64,000 nucleotides of DNA from Beaufortia kweichowensis (GCA_019155185.1 CM032794.1:12502721-12566720), one strand, 5' to 3'; shown: positions 1-14,399, numbered from the stretch's first letter. Notes: generated from the letters alone by a model not told the origin. Numbers and translations are program-made.

Positions 1-779
1 GAGACATTAAATAATCTATTTTTTGTTGGTTTCACTGTCTGTCTTTCTCAAGTAGATCATGATGTCACTGCAGCATTGCCCTATGAGTATTATAGACAGG
101 ACTCTCTTTATGTGAGATATTCTCCAAAGTCTTTTTTCTGAACATAAACCTTTCTGATGAAAACTGTATAAATGCAATTACACACCCGTATGGAGAGGCG
201 CACAAAAATATTTAAATCAGTTTAACTTGAGAACTTTGAAGTCATGCAATAAATGTGTGTTTATGTTAATATACACATAATCTACACAAAAGAGGTTAAA
301 CAATGGTTAATAAAATTTAAAGCTAATGATTTCTTTGTCTTTGTTTTGCACTCGCAGTCAATATTTTTGTGCAGCTATTTCTGTTCTAGTTGGGCGATAA
401 CATCTATTGTCAAATCAGTCATTTCAACAGCTAAAGCATATGTATATACGCGCACACACGTTTATGTGGTCATGTAAACCATGGCATGCCATAGATTTTT
501 ATTGCTTTTATAAAAAAAACTATTAAAACTGCTACTTTAGACCCTAACTCAAAACCCACCCTTCCTCGAAAGAAAACTCCATTCTTCCTGACAGGAAGGT
601 TTTTGTCTGGTTTAGCCAACTTCTGGGGACAACTTTGTCCTTAAAGTATATCTAAGCAACCAGCCCCCCATCCTTTCATCCCACACACAAACACATTGAC
701 ACGTACACAAACCTCTACTCAATGCAACCACATCATGCAAACTCGCTCTCTCTCTCTTCCATTCTATGCCACACCAACT

Positions 780-1180
780 GACAAGCTGCTTAACTGCCTC
801 TCAGTGCATTATGAAGAGTAGAAAGAGCCCCCCTCCACAGGGCTAAGCCACCCATAGAGACCCCGATCAGTGCCGTGTTGTGACAGAGGACCTGTCAGTG
901 GGTCCGGGCTACAGTATCACTGGGCTGATTTAGCGCCGTCCAGACAGGGTGACAGAAGGTGAAAGCTCCAGCTATTTGTCACTGCTCTGCCCGTGTCAAA
1001 GTGTCAGGTGCGGGGACAGAGGGGGAGTGCAGCTGGGCTGATAGTGGAAGAGACAGGCCCGTATGGTCCGAGACCCAGCAGCCTGTCAACCAGAAGTCAA
1101 AGTCTGGGCTCTTCTGGGGGGCTAAACCCCTCCTATCTTCTTTCTTGCTTTTTTCTTCTTTCTGACACAAGGTGATCTCT
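780..1180. promoter_or_regulatory. Candidate conserved non-coding element
   Basis: About 400 bp of unique, GC-richer sequence in an AT-rich setting, with no credible ORF. Several short frames on both strands are open, but none resembles a known protein. Called from composition and complexity only; by synteny it could serve irx6/irx5 or mmp2. Confidence 0.25.
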
Positions 1181-2694
1181 CTTTTCCTCTCTGTCAGCTT
1201 CTCAATGTGCCTTTCCAGATCTTCTCATACCGTAGCATCTTCCTCTCCTCACTGTCTCTTTACACTTTATCTCACCTAAAACCCTTCCTTCAATTGTTAC
1301 TCTTAGTTCAGAGCAGCGATCAGAGATGCAGCTGTACACATCCTTGTGAAAATATGTCAGAATGCAGATAAAGACTCCATATACACAACAAAATATTTAG
1401 CAAAATAATAACAGCGTAAGCCACTTAATCACTGTAAATAAAACAGCTGTAATTAAAAACAAACACCATAAACAAAGTACAGTATCCACAAAACACTTTA
1501 GCCAAATAGCCATGGTAAAGATAAAGATTTATCCTCAGGACTCGAAATCCATAAAGATTAAGTGCAAAAATAACAACAGCAAATCAAGCAGCATATGAGG
1601 ACTAAAAACATTAAATGTGCTTATAAGACACAAGTAATTCATTTCTTTAGTCTTTCTTAAGCCTCTTTACTGGAATATTTATTGGAGGGGGAGTGAGCAG
1701 TGTTTATACTTGGGTCAAACACAGGCTATCCAGCTTAATAGGGGATTACGGCTCTCTCCCACAAAAGAACACTGACTTTAGCAGCAGTATAACTGCTATT
1801 TCTTCTGCTGAAGATCCAGATTCATCTGCACGAGTGTGATGAAGTGATAAAGGATTAGCTGGCAGGATGAGGGAGGAGGGAGTCAGTGCATCATGACAGT
1901 GATGGGCCTGGTTGTTTGTCCCCACCACGTTTCCACTCTTCCTCTTCTTTTTTTGTCTGGTTTTGTTGGCTTGTCTTAATGCCAGTCCCCCTCCCCAAGT
2001 CCATCTGGTACCTTTGCTCGCCCTCAAAACAAGAGCCCACCGGACTAATTACTCAGACGTACACACACACACTTGCCCATATCCCTAAGTCTATACTGAA
2101 GTAGCTTGCAATACATAACATAAATATACTGTAACAAAAAAGCTATAGGTCATTTTAAAGTTACCTTTTCACATAGCAAGAAAAATGAAGAGTGTGTACT
2201 TCTATACTTAAAAGTCTTGTAGGAAAACAGCATTAAAAAACAGGCATAGACTCCAACAGCCATTAAAAATATAAAGTCAAAATATTGTGTTATAAAAAAA
2301 TATTGGGTCTTTCATCATTTCAATTATTGAAAGCATTTTAGGAATATTTTTAAGTGTAAAAGACTCTTCTTCTGTTTCACAGCCAGATCATTTGCAAACC
2401 ACAATGTAGTGTGTGTTTCCACAGCCTTCCAACTTTTCCTCTCGTTAATAGTTTAATGTGGTCCATACTGAAAAAGCTTAGATGTTAACAGGCAGGTTAA
2501 GCCAGAAGGAAGGGAATTCAATGCTCAAGTATATTAGGGGAAATGCTTTCAGTAATTTATTTTTACTTATGACACCTCTTCAACTGGTCATATTTTAACC
2601 ATTTCTCAGGTAGCTGGAAGCAAAAAATGACTGTGGAATGATCTGTTTGTCATACTAGAGGTGGATTCAAACAATTAATATTCAGCCATTAAAA

Positions 2695-2908
2695 TGTAGT
2701 CATCATTTATTCACGGACATGTCATTCTAAATGAACCCTTCTTCTGTGAAACAGATCTTTTTAGAAATTTCTCAGTGGATTTGTGTCCATACAATGAAAG
2801 TCAGTGGGGATCAATGTTGTTTCTTCCACAGAAGGAAATAAAAGTCATACAGTTTTGGAATGGCATGAGGGTGAGTAAAGTAAAAAAATGGGGTAAACTA
2901 TCCCTTTG
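2695..2908. repeat. Dispersed palindromic fish repeat, copy 1
   Basis: The segment opens with TCATCATTTATTCAC and closes with GGGTGAGTAAAG and AAACTATCCCTTT. Its two halves are inverted (CTTCTGTGAAACAG against CTTCCACAGAAGGAA). This is a common cyprinid-type interspersed repeat with inverted symmetry, related to the copy at 45951-46215. No coding capacity. Confidence 0.6.
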
Positions 2909-2939
2909 TACAAGTTGAGCAATGCACAAAAATTCAGTT

Positions 2940-3330
2940 CCACAGATTCCATCTGCATAGAAGAGCCTGAGATGCCCTTGTTTAATGTGGAACTATTGTG
3001 AGACAAAGACAATTTCTCGTGGTTACCAGGAGATTACAGAGAGACCACAGTTTGATCCTATCTGGTGGAGCAGACAGATAAATTTGGGCTGAGGCCTGAA
3101 CAAGCCAGGGCACAGACTGCATGCATGTGAATTCTGGCATTCCATCAAGGAACATGGAAGATACATCCATGTATGGATCCAAAAACCAAAGGCCAGACTG
3201 GAATATGAGCGTTGCCACCGGAACAGCCGGTTGTGTTCTCACACACACACACACTTGTTTGACACACTTTTAATGGGGCCACCTCAAGAACTGTTTTCTC
3301 AGTATTCAGCAAACATCCTGCCAGCATTTT
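2940..3330. promoter_or_regulatory. Candidate conserved non-coding element
   Basis: Unique, complex sequence with SOX-like (ACAAAGACAAT) and GATA-like (CAGATAAA, ATCTGG) words, followed by a short (CA)n at 3240-3255. The 90-codon minus-strand ORF here is not recognisable. Confidence 0.22.
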
Positions 3331-5439
3331 GCTTGAGTGTCAAAGAGAAACAGAGGGTCCTAACAAGCAGCTCGATGGGGTGCCAGGCAACTGAGTCTGG
3401 CATGAGATTAATAATCTCTTTCATTTCGTTTAAAAATACATTTAAACATATATTTAGTGTTTGAATTTTCTACATTATTACTATTAATCCTTTGTACATT
3501 ATACCAATTTTGAATAAAAACCATGATAAACATAATATTGTTTGATCACTCACTGTCATACTGCAATTCAGCACATAATTTCATATTGCATAACATACAT
3601 TCAATTATCAGATGATTTTATCCAAAGTGAAAAAAATGCATGTGATTGACTGTAAAAACAAGCAATTGATTATTTTCTCCCAGTTTGTTAAGTTAACACC
3701 ATCTGTGTCTTCCTTTCATGTTAAGATGTAATAATTGCAATTCACGCCTTGATTTCTTTTTGCTGACAATAACACAAGCAATCTCACAGTGGGAATCCAG
3801 TGGAGAACAGCGCTAAAAAGGAGCCCTCAGTTAGATATAAATATATTTGGGTTTTGCTTGGGTGTAAAGTGTCAAACACACACACCAGGAAATAAGACAG
3901 CATGATTCTGCCCCGGGTGAATTTACAGTAAATTCAGGGTTATGTATTGCTCATTCTATGTGGAGCTAATCAAAGATAAACAAGCCACCTCCACCTCCTC
4001 TAAAGTTTTTCTCTCTCTCTCTCGCTCTACACACTAACTTCACCATGAACAGAGATATGCTTCAATTAAACTCAAGCACCCGAGACTCACAAAACAGTTA
4101 AAAGTCAAAATTAGCTTTGTAGATTTTCTTCAGAACACACACACGGCTCTGGTCTTTTCACTTCTGAATTCCCACATTTTCCTGTCCTCCCTTTACATTC
4201 ATCTCTATCCACACGTCAGGTCATGCATGGACATCTGACCTGTATCCTGAACAAAGTGGGTAATTGGAGAGAAAGAGAGAGAAAAAAATCAAAGTGAGAG
4301 CGCAATAGAAACTCAAGCAGATTGAATGTTCATTTATTGCAGGTTGGAGCCCCACTGCGGGTGTGAATGAAAGGCTGTTCTGTCCTGGACCAGCCATCCA
4401 CTACGACCAAACTCCTCACTCAGGCAATGGTCTACTAAAGAGGGGCTTCACATAGTCACAGAATCTCCTCAAGCACACACACACCTAGTGAAAGTATATC
4501 CACTCTACATACACAAACTGAATCACTGAAGCTCTTACATCCTCTCACACGTACTGACTGAATCTCCAGTATCCACACACACACACAGACACTTTATCAA
4601 CACCTGATTCCATCAAACAAACCACGTTCACTGGTGTCATCGTATTTGAATGCAGTTGTGTACAATATAATGCACTACAACTGCAGTCTGTCCACAGCTG
4701 TTCCCCTCCAAATGCAGTCACAAACAAAACAAACAAAACTGCTATACGATATCTAAGAAAAACAAAGCTATAAGCAATACTAACACAACAGCACTGTAAT
4801 AAATTCAGCAAAAAATTACTACAGCTGTCAAATAATAAACAAACATATTACGACAGAGCAAAACTCATTTTGTCATAATAACATAAACTGTGCATGTGAT
4901 ATTTGCAAAATAAAACAAATCCACAGCATAGATAAAAATATACAATAGCAATGCTTTTACACAAACAATAACACAAAAAAGGAAAACCACACACATGAGC
5001 ACCAACAAAAGAAGATTGTAGAGAAATTTAGATGATTCGACAATATGTTTCAAGTTAGAGATTATAATCTTTTTCTAAAGTGTGTAAGGTAATCAAATTT
5101 TTCATCAAGGGTCGCGGAAAGAAAGTCCATTAAGAAAGCAGCAACAGAAATTTTAAGCCCGAGCTCCATGCCACCGAAGGAAACACAATAATGACAATGA
5201 CATCTTTTCTTCCGAAGCCTTCCTACTTTAATTAAAACCACAAAAAATAATACATCACTTTAACTCAAAAGCTAATGGCCACTTGCCTCCTGCCAATTTC
5301 ATCTTAAAGTTTATTTATTTTTTATGTTGCAGAATGCCAAGACAAATTGTATTTACATGTTATGGAAGAAGACTAACTGGTGCCAGCTAAGCATCATTAG
5401 CAAGAAAAGTTGTAAGAGCAGTGCTTTTAGAAAACCTCA

Positions 5440-5630
5440 CCTCAGCTGCGTTTCTAAATAAGGTCCTTCATGAAAGCAGCGTCATGGGTGGGCCGAGGGC
5501 CTGAGGTGCTTGGCCATGAGACTACTGATCACTGAAGTGGGTGTAAAGCAAGCCCAGGGAGGCCACTCAAATAACCGCTTTGTTGCTGAATAAATGTCAT
5601 TTGGGCTTTCAAAGAGCCATTTGTCAACAT
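5440..5630. promoter_or_regulatory. Candidate conserved non-coding element
   Basis: GC-richer unique block (GGGTGGGCCGAGGGCCTGAG onward) between AT-rich stretches, with no ORF over 60 codons. Composition-based call. Confidence 0.25.
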
Positions 5631-6005
5631 GTTTACAGCAACAATTCTCAACTAAAAGGAGGTGGGTGTGTCAGATGAAGAGAGAGAGACTTAAGATCAG
5701 GGAGGAAGGAATGAAAAATGAGCTGAAAGTGATTCTAATGAAATGTTTAAAAACAATTAAGAGATGATTTGACAAAGACCTGCCAGTACAGATGGAGGCA
5801 CACATGAATATGCATATATGTATACATCTGCATTTATATACATAAACTGTGCCTTTTTTCTTGATGGATAGTCCAATTGGATTCCTCACACACGTTCTTA
5901 ATGAGGTGATTGTGTCTGTGGCAGTATCAGATCCTCTGGATATCCTCTTCCTAATTTAATTTGTAAAAGAACAGCATGGCCCTCTGCTTATTCATAGGAG
6001 CTGCA

Positions 6006-6008
<3 letters not shown>

Positions 6009-6040
<32 letters not shown>
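6009..6040 (+). repeat. (CT)n microsatellite
   Basis: Sixteen uninterrupted CT/TC units in the upstream desert. Shorter CT runs occur at 4011-4024 and 10912-10931. Confidence 0.95.
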
Positions 6041-6042
<2 letters not shown>

Positions 6043-7068
6043 GTACTCCGCACATACAGCCCAGAGCCAAACCCTGGCCATTTTCATTTTGTTTTAAATT
6101 ACATTACTTCACCCTTATTTTATTTGCTCAGCAAACACATAAATCTAAAGTTAACAAACCTACATACTCAGTTTGTTATGTTATATTTTCCTTGCTCGTG
6201 TTTGTCCAAAGTATTCTTCTGGGATAAACAACGTTTTAGAGAGCAAAAACACCAGTTTATGGGATATCACTTACAAATCAACACAATTTCTGAGCATGTA
6301 GTGTGCCGTCTCTGAACTGTAATGATTGGCATTAACTTAAAAGACAAAATCTGCAGCCAAAATGAAATTTAGCAAATCTTTAAAGAGGCCATAAAAACAG
6401 AGAATCTTAAGCTGGTCTTGGCCTTGATCTAGTCTACCGTAACCATTGACCATTTTAGCTGTAATTAGAAATAATTAAAACAGGGATTAGAAAAATCTTA
6501 AAACTGGAACACTGTGCAAAGATGTCCCGTCCAAGATAAATCCTTCATAACAGCTGTTATGTCAGACGATATTCATGAAAAGAAATTCAAGAAGCAGTTC
6601 TCGCTCACCAGAAACCCTGGTCTACAGTCTTTACAAGACTCAAGGGATAAATTGATTTATTCTGCTGGGCTCATACATGTCAAAATTATTTAATTCAACA
6701 TTTAGCATGGAAATTCTTCACCGTAACCAGAGACGCATGATTAAGACAAAGAGTCTGGCTGATGCTTATCATGGGAAAAATGAACGAGAATGACAGATTC
6801 ACTGACTTTTTCACATTTTCTGTGCTGAATTGGAGGAAAATCTGTGTAATCCAGTGGAATGGATTTAAACATGGTAAAATGAGCTAAATGGAGCTGTCAG
6901 AACTGCAGTCTTATCGATGATAAAATTAACTAAACACTGTGTAGGCCCACTTATAGCTTAAGAAAATATGTTTTCTCATTTAAATGAGAAGGAAGATGAG
7001 AATAAAAAGAGTAAGTGACTAGACGGTACAAATCTTTGCAAGGCCTGATCACACAAAAAAAAATAACG

Positions 7069-7076
7069 TGACGTCA
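7069..7076. promoter_or_regulatory. Full palindromic CRE (TGACGTCA) in the upstream desert
   Basis: TGACGTCA followed by CCTGTCTGG, in otherwise AT-rich sequence. An isolated motif with no gene nearby; possibly part of an enhancer. Confidence 0.25.
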
Positions 7077-8049
7077 CCTGTCTGGTGCTTAAGCACTGGC
7101 TGATGGGATTTTGAAATGACTGTTGATATGGTCAGAGGATGAAGTTGTACACTGGAAAACGGGATGCTAGAGTGCTTTTTATAATGTGGTTGTGACCTTG
7201 GGTTGTGATCAGACTTTTAACCCTGGCAAACAAAATGTTTTACACTTTATTTTAACCAGCACAAGGTTAGCACTGTTAAATATGTACAGCAAAATGTTTC
7301 AGAAAGATGTTCAGAAAAAGACAACCAATCATATACAAAACACAAATGACCTCTATAAATATTCATGCACTTTGAAGAGTGGCAGAAAACAGTTTCCTGC
7401 TGTGTTTAGCTTTAGTATCTGACAGAAAATGTCAAACAGTGACAGCAAACAGGTTAACGTGAGTGAAGGAGATGTTAATTGTTTATGCGCATTTAAAGTT
7501 AATTATAACAATAGTGATTTATGTGGACACTATCACAACTCGTTTTTTGTGGGCAGTAACACATATGGAAAAGCCACTTTTAAAACAGTTCTGTTACCAG
7601 TCCTGTTAAAACTGGTCACAAGTTGTTGTTTTTTTACAATTAAAATTTGACTAATATTGACTTGCAAACAGATTGGAGAAATATACAGAGTATATTCAGG
7701 GTTAAAAATGGCCTGGGTTTACAATTGTATGTACCCTTTGTTCAACTTTACATGTTGTTGATAACCTGGTATGCCCATAAATATCTCAGATCTGTCATGA
7801 CTGCATCTAAATAAACTGAGATTTTCTACATATTAAACAAAAGAACTTTATAGTAATTATCAGTTCTATGCGATTCAATGGCACTGCCCGTTCTTTAGCA
7901 CACAGCATCTCAACCAACTGCTCATTTGACCCTAAAATAGCAGTCGTCTCTGCAATCTGCTAAGATGGAGTGAAAGTGAAAAGGAAAAGACACTCGCACA
8001 AGGATTAACAACCCTACGAAGGATTTGAAACTTTCCGTCTGGAGACACC

Positions 8050-8290
8050 AGACCGATGCTCCCTATACGTGTGTGTGGCAGAGGTCATATGAAGCCTTCG
8101 GGAGATAATGAGGCGCTTTCCCTTGGGCTTAGTGATCTGCTGCCCCCCTTCCCTTTTAATCAAAGTCATACAAACCCACAATCAGGGCAGATTACATCAA
8201 TGGGAAGAGCTTGGTATTATCGTGTGGTTAATATTCCTGATTAGTTTCAATAAGGATCTCTGTTTCTATCACGCCTTCTGTTGTAGACTT
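8050..8290. promoter_or_regulatory. Candidate conserved non-coding element
   Basis: Unique block with a TCF/LEF-like ATCAAAG, a CATATG E-box and homeodomain TAAT cores, bordered on the right by the AT-rich repeat at 8454. Overlapping 62- and 65-codon ORFs in different frames look incidental. Confidence 0.28.
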
Positions 8291-8453
8291 TCACTCATGG
8301 TTTAGTAATAACTCCTCTTGCATTGACCACAGTGATAGGGAACATATCCTACCCACCATCTGAGGCTGACTGGCATAAAGATTTTGTATAAATTTGTTTT
8401 CTTTTCATTATTATCACAGGTGGAAATACATATTTCTTTATTTACCTTAATAT

Positions 8454-8700
8454 TTCATAGTTGAATTTTTATCTAATCATGACAAACTGTGTATTGATGG
8501 AAAGGTCTAAGACTCAACAAAATATACTTGACCACTTTTCATAACAATAAACAAACTAAAAAAAATAAAAAAGTATAATGTTGTTCATAAAATACCTTAA
8601 ATATATATTTTTTCTCAATATTAAAAAATATATTATATCTAAAATTTAAAAAATTGTAGTTCGGATATGTATGCTCAATATGTGCAGTGACGGTTATCAT
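8454..8700 (+). repeat. AT-rich dispersed repeat, copy A (pairs with 22197-22460)
   Basis: It shares an ordered series of matches with 22197-22460 in the same orientation: TTCATAGTTGA, ATCTAATCATGACAAACT, AAGACTCAA, TTTTCATAACAATAAACA, an AT-rich middle, TGTAGTTC, then ATGTATG and CTCAAT. Identity is moderate with indels, suggesting an old interspersed repeat. The family is not recognised. Confidence 0.6.
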
Positions 8701-11559
8701 TTTTTGTAATATAAGAACAACACAAAAGGTCATTTCTTCAATTAGATGTCATCCATCAACAACTAAAAATGTTCCTCAGGGTGTTATGAGCAGGAATGCA
8801 CGTTGTCCAACATAACCATGATAACTAAAGAAAAAATCTGTAGACATCAAAGAGGCCCGCAGGTAATGTGTGGCTGTTAATTTTGTAGAAAGAGAGAAAG
8901 ACTCCATCACTTCAAAGTCAATCGAGGCTTTAAAAGGTCGGTTTGTTTTGATGTGAATCTGCAGAGGTGAATGAGAATCAAGCAGTAAAAGCAAGACACT
9001 TCAGATGTCAGATTTACTCCTAACCCACCTACAGAAAAAACAAGAGAATTCAATAATGCCTGGAGAAATAGGATTACCTGAGAGGAGACAGAAAAAGTAA
9101 CAAATCTCATATGCCCTTTTTGCCTTCAGAGTAAAATTCTCTTAGAATGAATGTTCTTTAAAGCTGAATGACAAAGAGGGACATCACAATTTGTGACAGG
9201 ACACAAAAATATTAGACAGTGTATGCGTGTTTTATCTGTGCGTATGTGTATAACAACAGGCCACTACATTTAATACAATAATGATGACAATAAGTTCTGT
9301 TTTTGAAAGAGACAACCTATTTCTGTCAGTCTCAGGCTAAAGTAGGCTAAATCTCCAGAGAAGAGGGCACATGTACAACACTAGCTGGGTTAGTTTAGCG
9401 CTGCTGGAGTTGTTCACTCCTGAGGAACAATACTGCTGTACTGAGAGAACAAAAGAGAGACAGTTTCTGTGTAAATTTTAATTAGGCCATGGTAAGCCAG
9501 TACAATACTGGGGTCTTTCCCCATTTCAGATGTGTTTGTGTGTCACTGCTCTCATCTCTGTGCTTTGCATGAAAACAACAACAGAAAGAAAAGGGGGAGA
9601 TCTCTTAAGACATTACAGGAGGTTGAGATGCTGTTCTCTGAACCAGACCAGGCTGTGAGTTACGACATATACTAAATGTTATCTAACAGAAGGAATTAGT
9701 ATAAACAATCAAACACATGTTTAGATACAGATCTTAAAAACCCAACACATGGGTGATTCATTATCATAGATACAGCTATTAATAAAAATACAGCCAAATT
9801 AGTACACATACGTTTTTCGTAAGCTTCATATAACCATTTAAAGAAATAAAAAATTGGTAATTGTTGTAGTTAAAAAAAGTAATAGTTTGCTTACAGAAGT
9901 TAATTACAAAATAACTACACTTACACACATGAGAAGTCTTGGTACCTCTATTATTGAAATACTCTTATGTCTCAAGGTAATATACACTTCTACTCTAGCA
10001 AGTAAAAAAATACATTAAATATAGCAACATGCAGATTTGCCCAACAATCAAGTATCTTAAAAACATTGTGCAACCAATGCCACCTTAAGTTTCCCCCATA
10101 AAATTCTAATGTGAGACAATAGACAAAATAAACAAACAAATAATCATTATGATCACCCATTACGGCTCTTTAATATCAATATTTTAATTCTGTGTCTTTG
10201 TCTGCCAAAGAGCAAAGACCTGACATTCACGGACATATCTAAGGTTTTGATAATCAAAGAGAGTAGAGAGAGTTTGCGATCTTGGCGTGATATTGTTGTA
10301 TAAAGGGATTTAGCTCCACCCTCTCCTGGCACACAGACAGATTACACAGTGATTATACGCAACTCAATATTGCATGACAACCTCCAGCGTGAGGGGTTTA
10401 CCATCATGTTTCATTCATTTAGCTTGAATGAAGCCTCATTTGAAGCATCCAAAAGCTTAAGATTTATGTGAAATTCATAACAGAACAGATGTCCTCTCGA
10501 ATTTGCTTCTCCAGAAGGAAAAAAAATCAGAAAATAAGCCATGATTGCCTCAAAAACTTAAACATGTTTAGGTCTTAACCCCAGAGAGCTTAGAGGTTAT
10601 TCGGTTGCATCACTAAGAAGCAAAGCACCATGGGGAATATCCAAATGACAGATTTATATCAATGCCCTTATTCTGCCCTGCCTCAGTGCCTTAATCTGAG
10701 CTTTCATAGTGCGAGTCTCCTGTTTGTTACTTTGAATACAGCATAATGATAAATGACAAGAAATATATTTATGTAATCAATTAGTCAGTAATATCTTCCT
10801 CATTTGGTGTTGCCTGTCTGCTAGCTTTGGGCGGGATACTACAAGCTGCGGGTGCCGAGGATTAAAAACCAAACATTTTTTCTTTATATAGTATATCTAG
10901 TACAGATTATATCTCTCTCTCTCTCTCTCTCCTGAGAGTGCAATACTATGACATCACACACAGCACAAAACTAAAAATAAACTTTTTACTCTCTTTTTAT
11001 TGTGCACACGTGCAGACACACACACACCCTCAACGCTTCACATGGTGTCATCTATCTGTTTAATGATTTTAGTGAAAGTGAGATTCCCTCAAAGTGAGTC
11101 AAACTCTCCAGTTGGATTTTGATTCAGCGCAAATCCTTCTTTCCCCTTTTCTTCTTGTTGGTTATATGTGACTGGCATTTGAATTACAGTACCTGCACTG
11201 GTTTTTATGCACATCAATCATCTCACAGCTACTAAATTGTGATGACATCATTTGACAAATACCCGAGGAATTTTTTTCCCTTGAGCTTCAAAAAGTCTTA
11301 CATTAAAAGATAATGTGGTCATTGCAAACAAAACAGTATGAGCTTTGCTTAGGGTGTTAAAAAATATCAGCTTCATTTGAAGAATGGTCAGTGACAAGTG
11401 TGACCACCCATATTTTAAATATGCATAAGGCCCATGCATAAGGGGTAACGTATGTGCATGAATGCATTCTTATATTTGTGTGTGCTTGGGAGACGGTACA
11501 GACTAGATTAAGGGCATATATTTTTATTAAAAAATGAATAATAGCAGGCAGTGGAAAGG

Positions 11560-12080
11560 AACAGTCTGTAATATGCAGCAGAGATAGATTTATGCCTATT
11601 CTGAGAAATGCTGAAGGCTCTTATTGAGCACATTAAAAGCCCTTTTAGCCTATATCTAATACGCAGTCTCTCTATAATTAATTTAATGCAATAATGAAAA
11701 TAATTTAATATTTTCTGCTTCTTTCCATGAAGTGAACTATGAATCCAATTTCTAGTCGTCTGATTGAGGATTCTCTATATTGCAGCAAGCACACAGACCT
11801 CATTCTAGATGTCTTTGTTAACACAGACCGTGGAAAGCACAGCTCGGCAAGGCAGTCTAAGCTCTGGAAAAGAAATACAATGAAAATAGAAAAACAATAA
11901 AAGGAAATGCGAGTTATTAAATTGGATATTGAGGTAATGTATAATCTCTGCTTGTCTCATTGGTTCCTGCCTGAACATCTTTGTTTAGCCAGCGTGCTGC
12001 TCAACTGCAATAATTGAAAAACCAATTCAGTTTTTTATTTTCTAATGAAAGCCAAAGTCTGCCTGAGAGATGAGTGGGTG
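11560..12080. promoter_or_regulatory. Candidate conserved non-coding element(s)
   Basis: Two unique stretches, about 11560-11730 and 11930-12080, rich in homeodomain cores (ATTAATTTAAT, CAATAATTG, CCAATTCAG) and free of low-complexity runs. No ORF over 60 codons. Confidence 0.25.
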
Positions 12081-13679
12081 GATGGTTAGATATATGATGG
12101 GGAGAACCACATTAATCTTCGTAAAATTATGAAGAAAAACTATTTAACATTACTCTGTCCAGCATGGTTTGCAAGTTAATTCATATAACTGACAGCAGAG
12201 AGAGAGAGAAAAAGAGAGACCTAAATTTGATCTTCTTTGTGGTCCTTAAATAGTTTTTAATTCACAACAATCTCACAATCTCACTGGTTCTTTCACTTAC
12301 TGTGAAACACTTGAATGAATCCATTAGCTTGGCCGCCTCAAATACTAAAAGGAGCCAGGTTAAATTTAACAGAGCATTGTGTGTGATCAGCCTTTAATCT
12401 ACTCTTTTTAAATACGGCAGCTGTTTTCACTGTGTCTGATTTATAATTACATCTTCACTACAAGTGTGACACGTTCCCTCGTGCTCAAACAGTTGAACTT
12501 TGCGAATATAACATGGAAAAGAGGTCCAAAATAAAGTATAACATAAAAAATCATTAACCCGCAACTGAAGAATAGATCTTTAAATTACAAATGTAAACTC
12601 TTATTTTTTATTTGATTATAAGATCAGATGGTGTCAAAATCATCACGTGTAAAAATACTATATCAAATTATCCAAATGATTATTTTTTTTATTCGTGAAA
12701 AAGCCAATTGTTTTATTAACGTTTGTCTGTGGGTTATATAATTATAATACCTATTGATCAGTAATTTTAATTAGTAAAAAAAAACTGTGATATGATCAAC
12801 ATTAACATGTTTGATTGTTCCTTTTTAAGCTACTTGGGAAACAAATGTTACTGTACAAGCTAATTTGCCATTTTCTAAATTGTGAGGACATCCAATCAAA
12901 CAGCTTTATAAATATAGACCTACTAAACAATGTCTAAATGATACCATTTAGGCTCTGCCAAAAGGTTTCTGAAAGGATTAGATATAAGAAAGAGGTCTGG
13001 TCATTACAACACTATGAAAACAATCAATATAATAGTCAATATAAGGTCCACATGATGATAGGAATACTAACATATGCGTGTGTGTGTTTCACTGTAAGGG
13101 TGTTGATTTTCTAATAAATAGAAGTGGTGGCAGGGTCAGGGCGTGTCTGGTTGAGTTAGGCCCGAGGGGTGAGGGAAAAGCAGGGCTACAGCGCTTGGCC
13201 CAGTGCCAGGGTTAACTGTACCTCTCCATTCTCTTCACACCAAGAAGCCATCCATCTCTCCCTCTCTCTGCTGACACACTGTTTATTCCCTCATTCATTT
13301 GTCATGTCCCCAATCAGTTGGATGAATAGAGATACTGCCTCGCTGATGTATGGTCCTTCTAATTAAGACCAAAAGAAAAGATCTGTTACCCAACTTTTGT
13401 CTTTCTCTCTCCCTCTCTAGTTGTGTCTATGTCTCTCTGCCTCTCGGTTGAGGCATTGTGGGCAAGTCTTATTTTTTCTGCTCAAGGAAATGTCCTTTCC
13501 AGACAGGACCAGTCTGTAGGTCATTCGGAAAAAAGAAAGTTAGAAAAGAGGAGGACAAAGAGAAAGCGGAGGAGAGAAAGCAGTCTGGCATACATGATGC
13601 TTTTGTTTGTTTATTTACGGTGTTTAAAACAAAGACACAATGGCGTTGAGAATCTCACCAGCAGGAAACCCCCTTAGAG

Positions 13680-13900
13680 ACACACGGCATATTCAAAGGC
13701 ATGCAAATGACATGCTCGGAGCGGCGCTCGGTTCATTTTGGAACTGCTTAATTACCTCATTTCTAAAATAACTTGGGCTTTGTTTACGAATACAGCACAT
13801 GTAGGAAATGGCTCCGATTTTTCTTCGATTCACGCCGTTACAATATTCCGCCAACACCCACTTTTGCCCTGTCGCTGACACTGACAAAAACAACAGCTTA
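13680..13900. promoter_or_regulatory. Candidate conserved non-coding element with octamer motif
   Basis: Contains ATGCAAAT (POU/OCT octamer) at 13702-13709, then CTTAATTACC (homeodomain) and TTGTTTAC (forkhead) within about 100 bp, with CpG-containing unique sequence. The minus-strand 66-codon ORF is not recognisable. Confidence 0.35.
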
Positions 13901-14399
13901 GGAGAATATTACAATGAAATGTAATAAATGTAAACATTCATACAGAAGAATGAAATACTTTATTTGAGAAAGACGACTATAGTTATACGGCGGTCTGGCG
14001 AGTGTGGGACTTTAAATAAAATACTTTATAACATACAGATTAATTTTGAAAGAAGATAATGTCAATTCTCACTAATTCAATATTATAGTACCTGCTGTAA
14101 ATTGTAAAATGAATGCAAAAATGTCATAATGGTTTTAAAAGGCTTCAATAAGAGCAGGCAGCTATGAATACTGTATTCCGTGTGCATTAGTATATTGTAT
14201 TATCATAGATTTTTTTGACTACATACAAATGAAGTTAATAACTAGCCACTGGGAGTTAAAACCGCAGAAAGAGGTAAATGTATAATATTAAACATAATGT
14301 TACGCTCCAATGCTTCCTACAAACATGTGTGAAAGAGGAGAGAGAGAGAGAGATAGAGGGAGGGAGAGCGAGTGAGGTGGTGAAAAGTGAGAAGACGCC

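Larger units (their letters stand above)
1..10000. other. Non-coding desert, first part
   Basis: No protein-coding or RNA gene is recognised. All ORFs are under 95 codons and unrelated to known families. Contents: candidate elements at 780-1180, 2940-3330, 5440-5630 and 8050-8290; repeats at 2695-2908, 6009-6040 and 8454-8700; a probable decayed SINE-tail remnant at about 3610-3635 (CAGATGATTTTATCCAAAGT). The rest is AT-rich unique sequence with short CA and CT runs. Confidence 0.7.
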
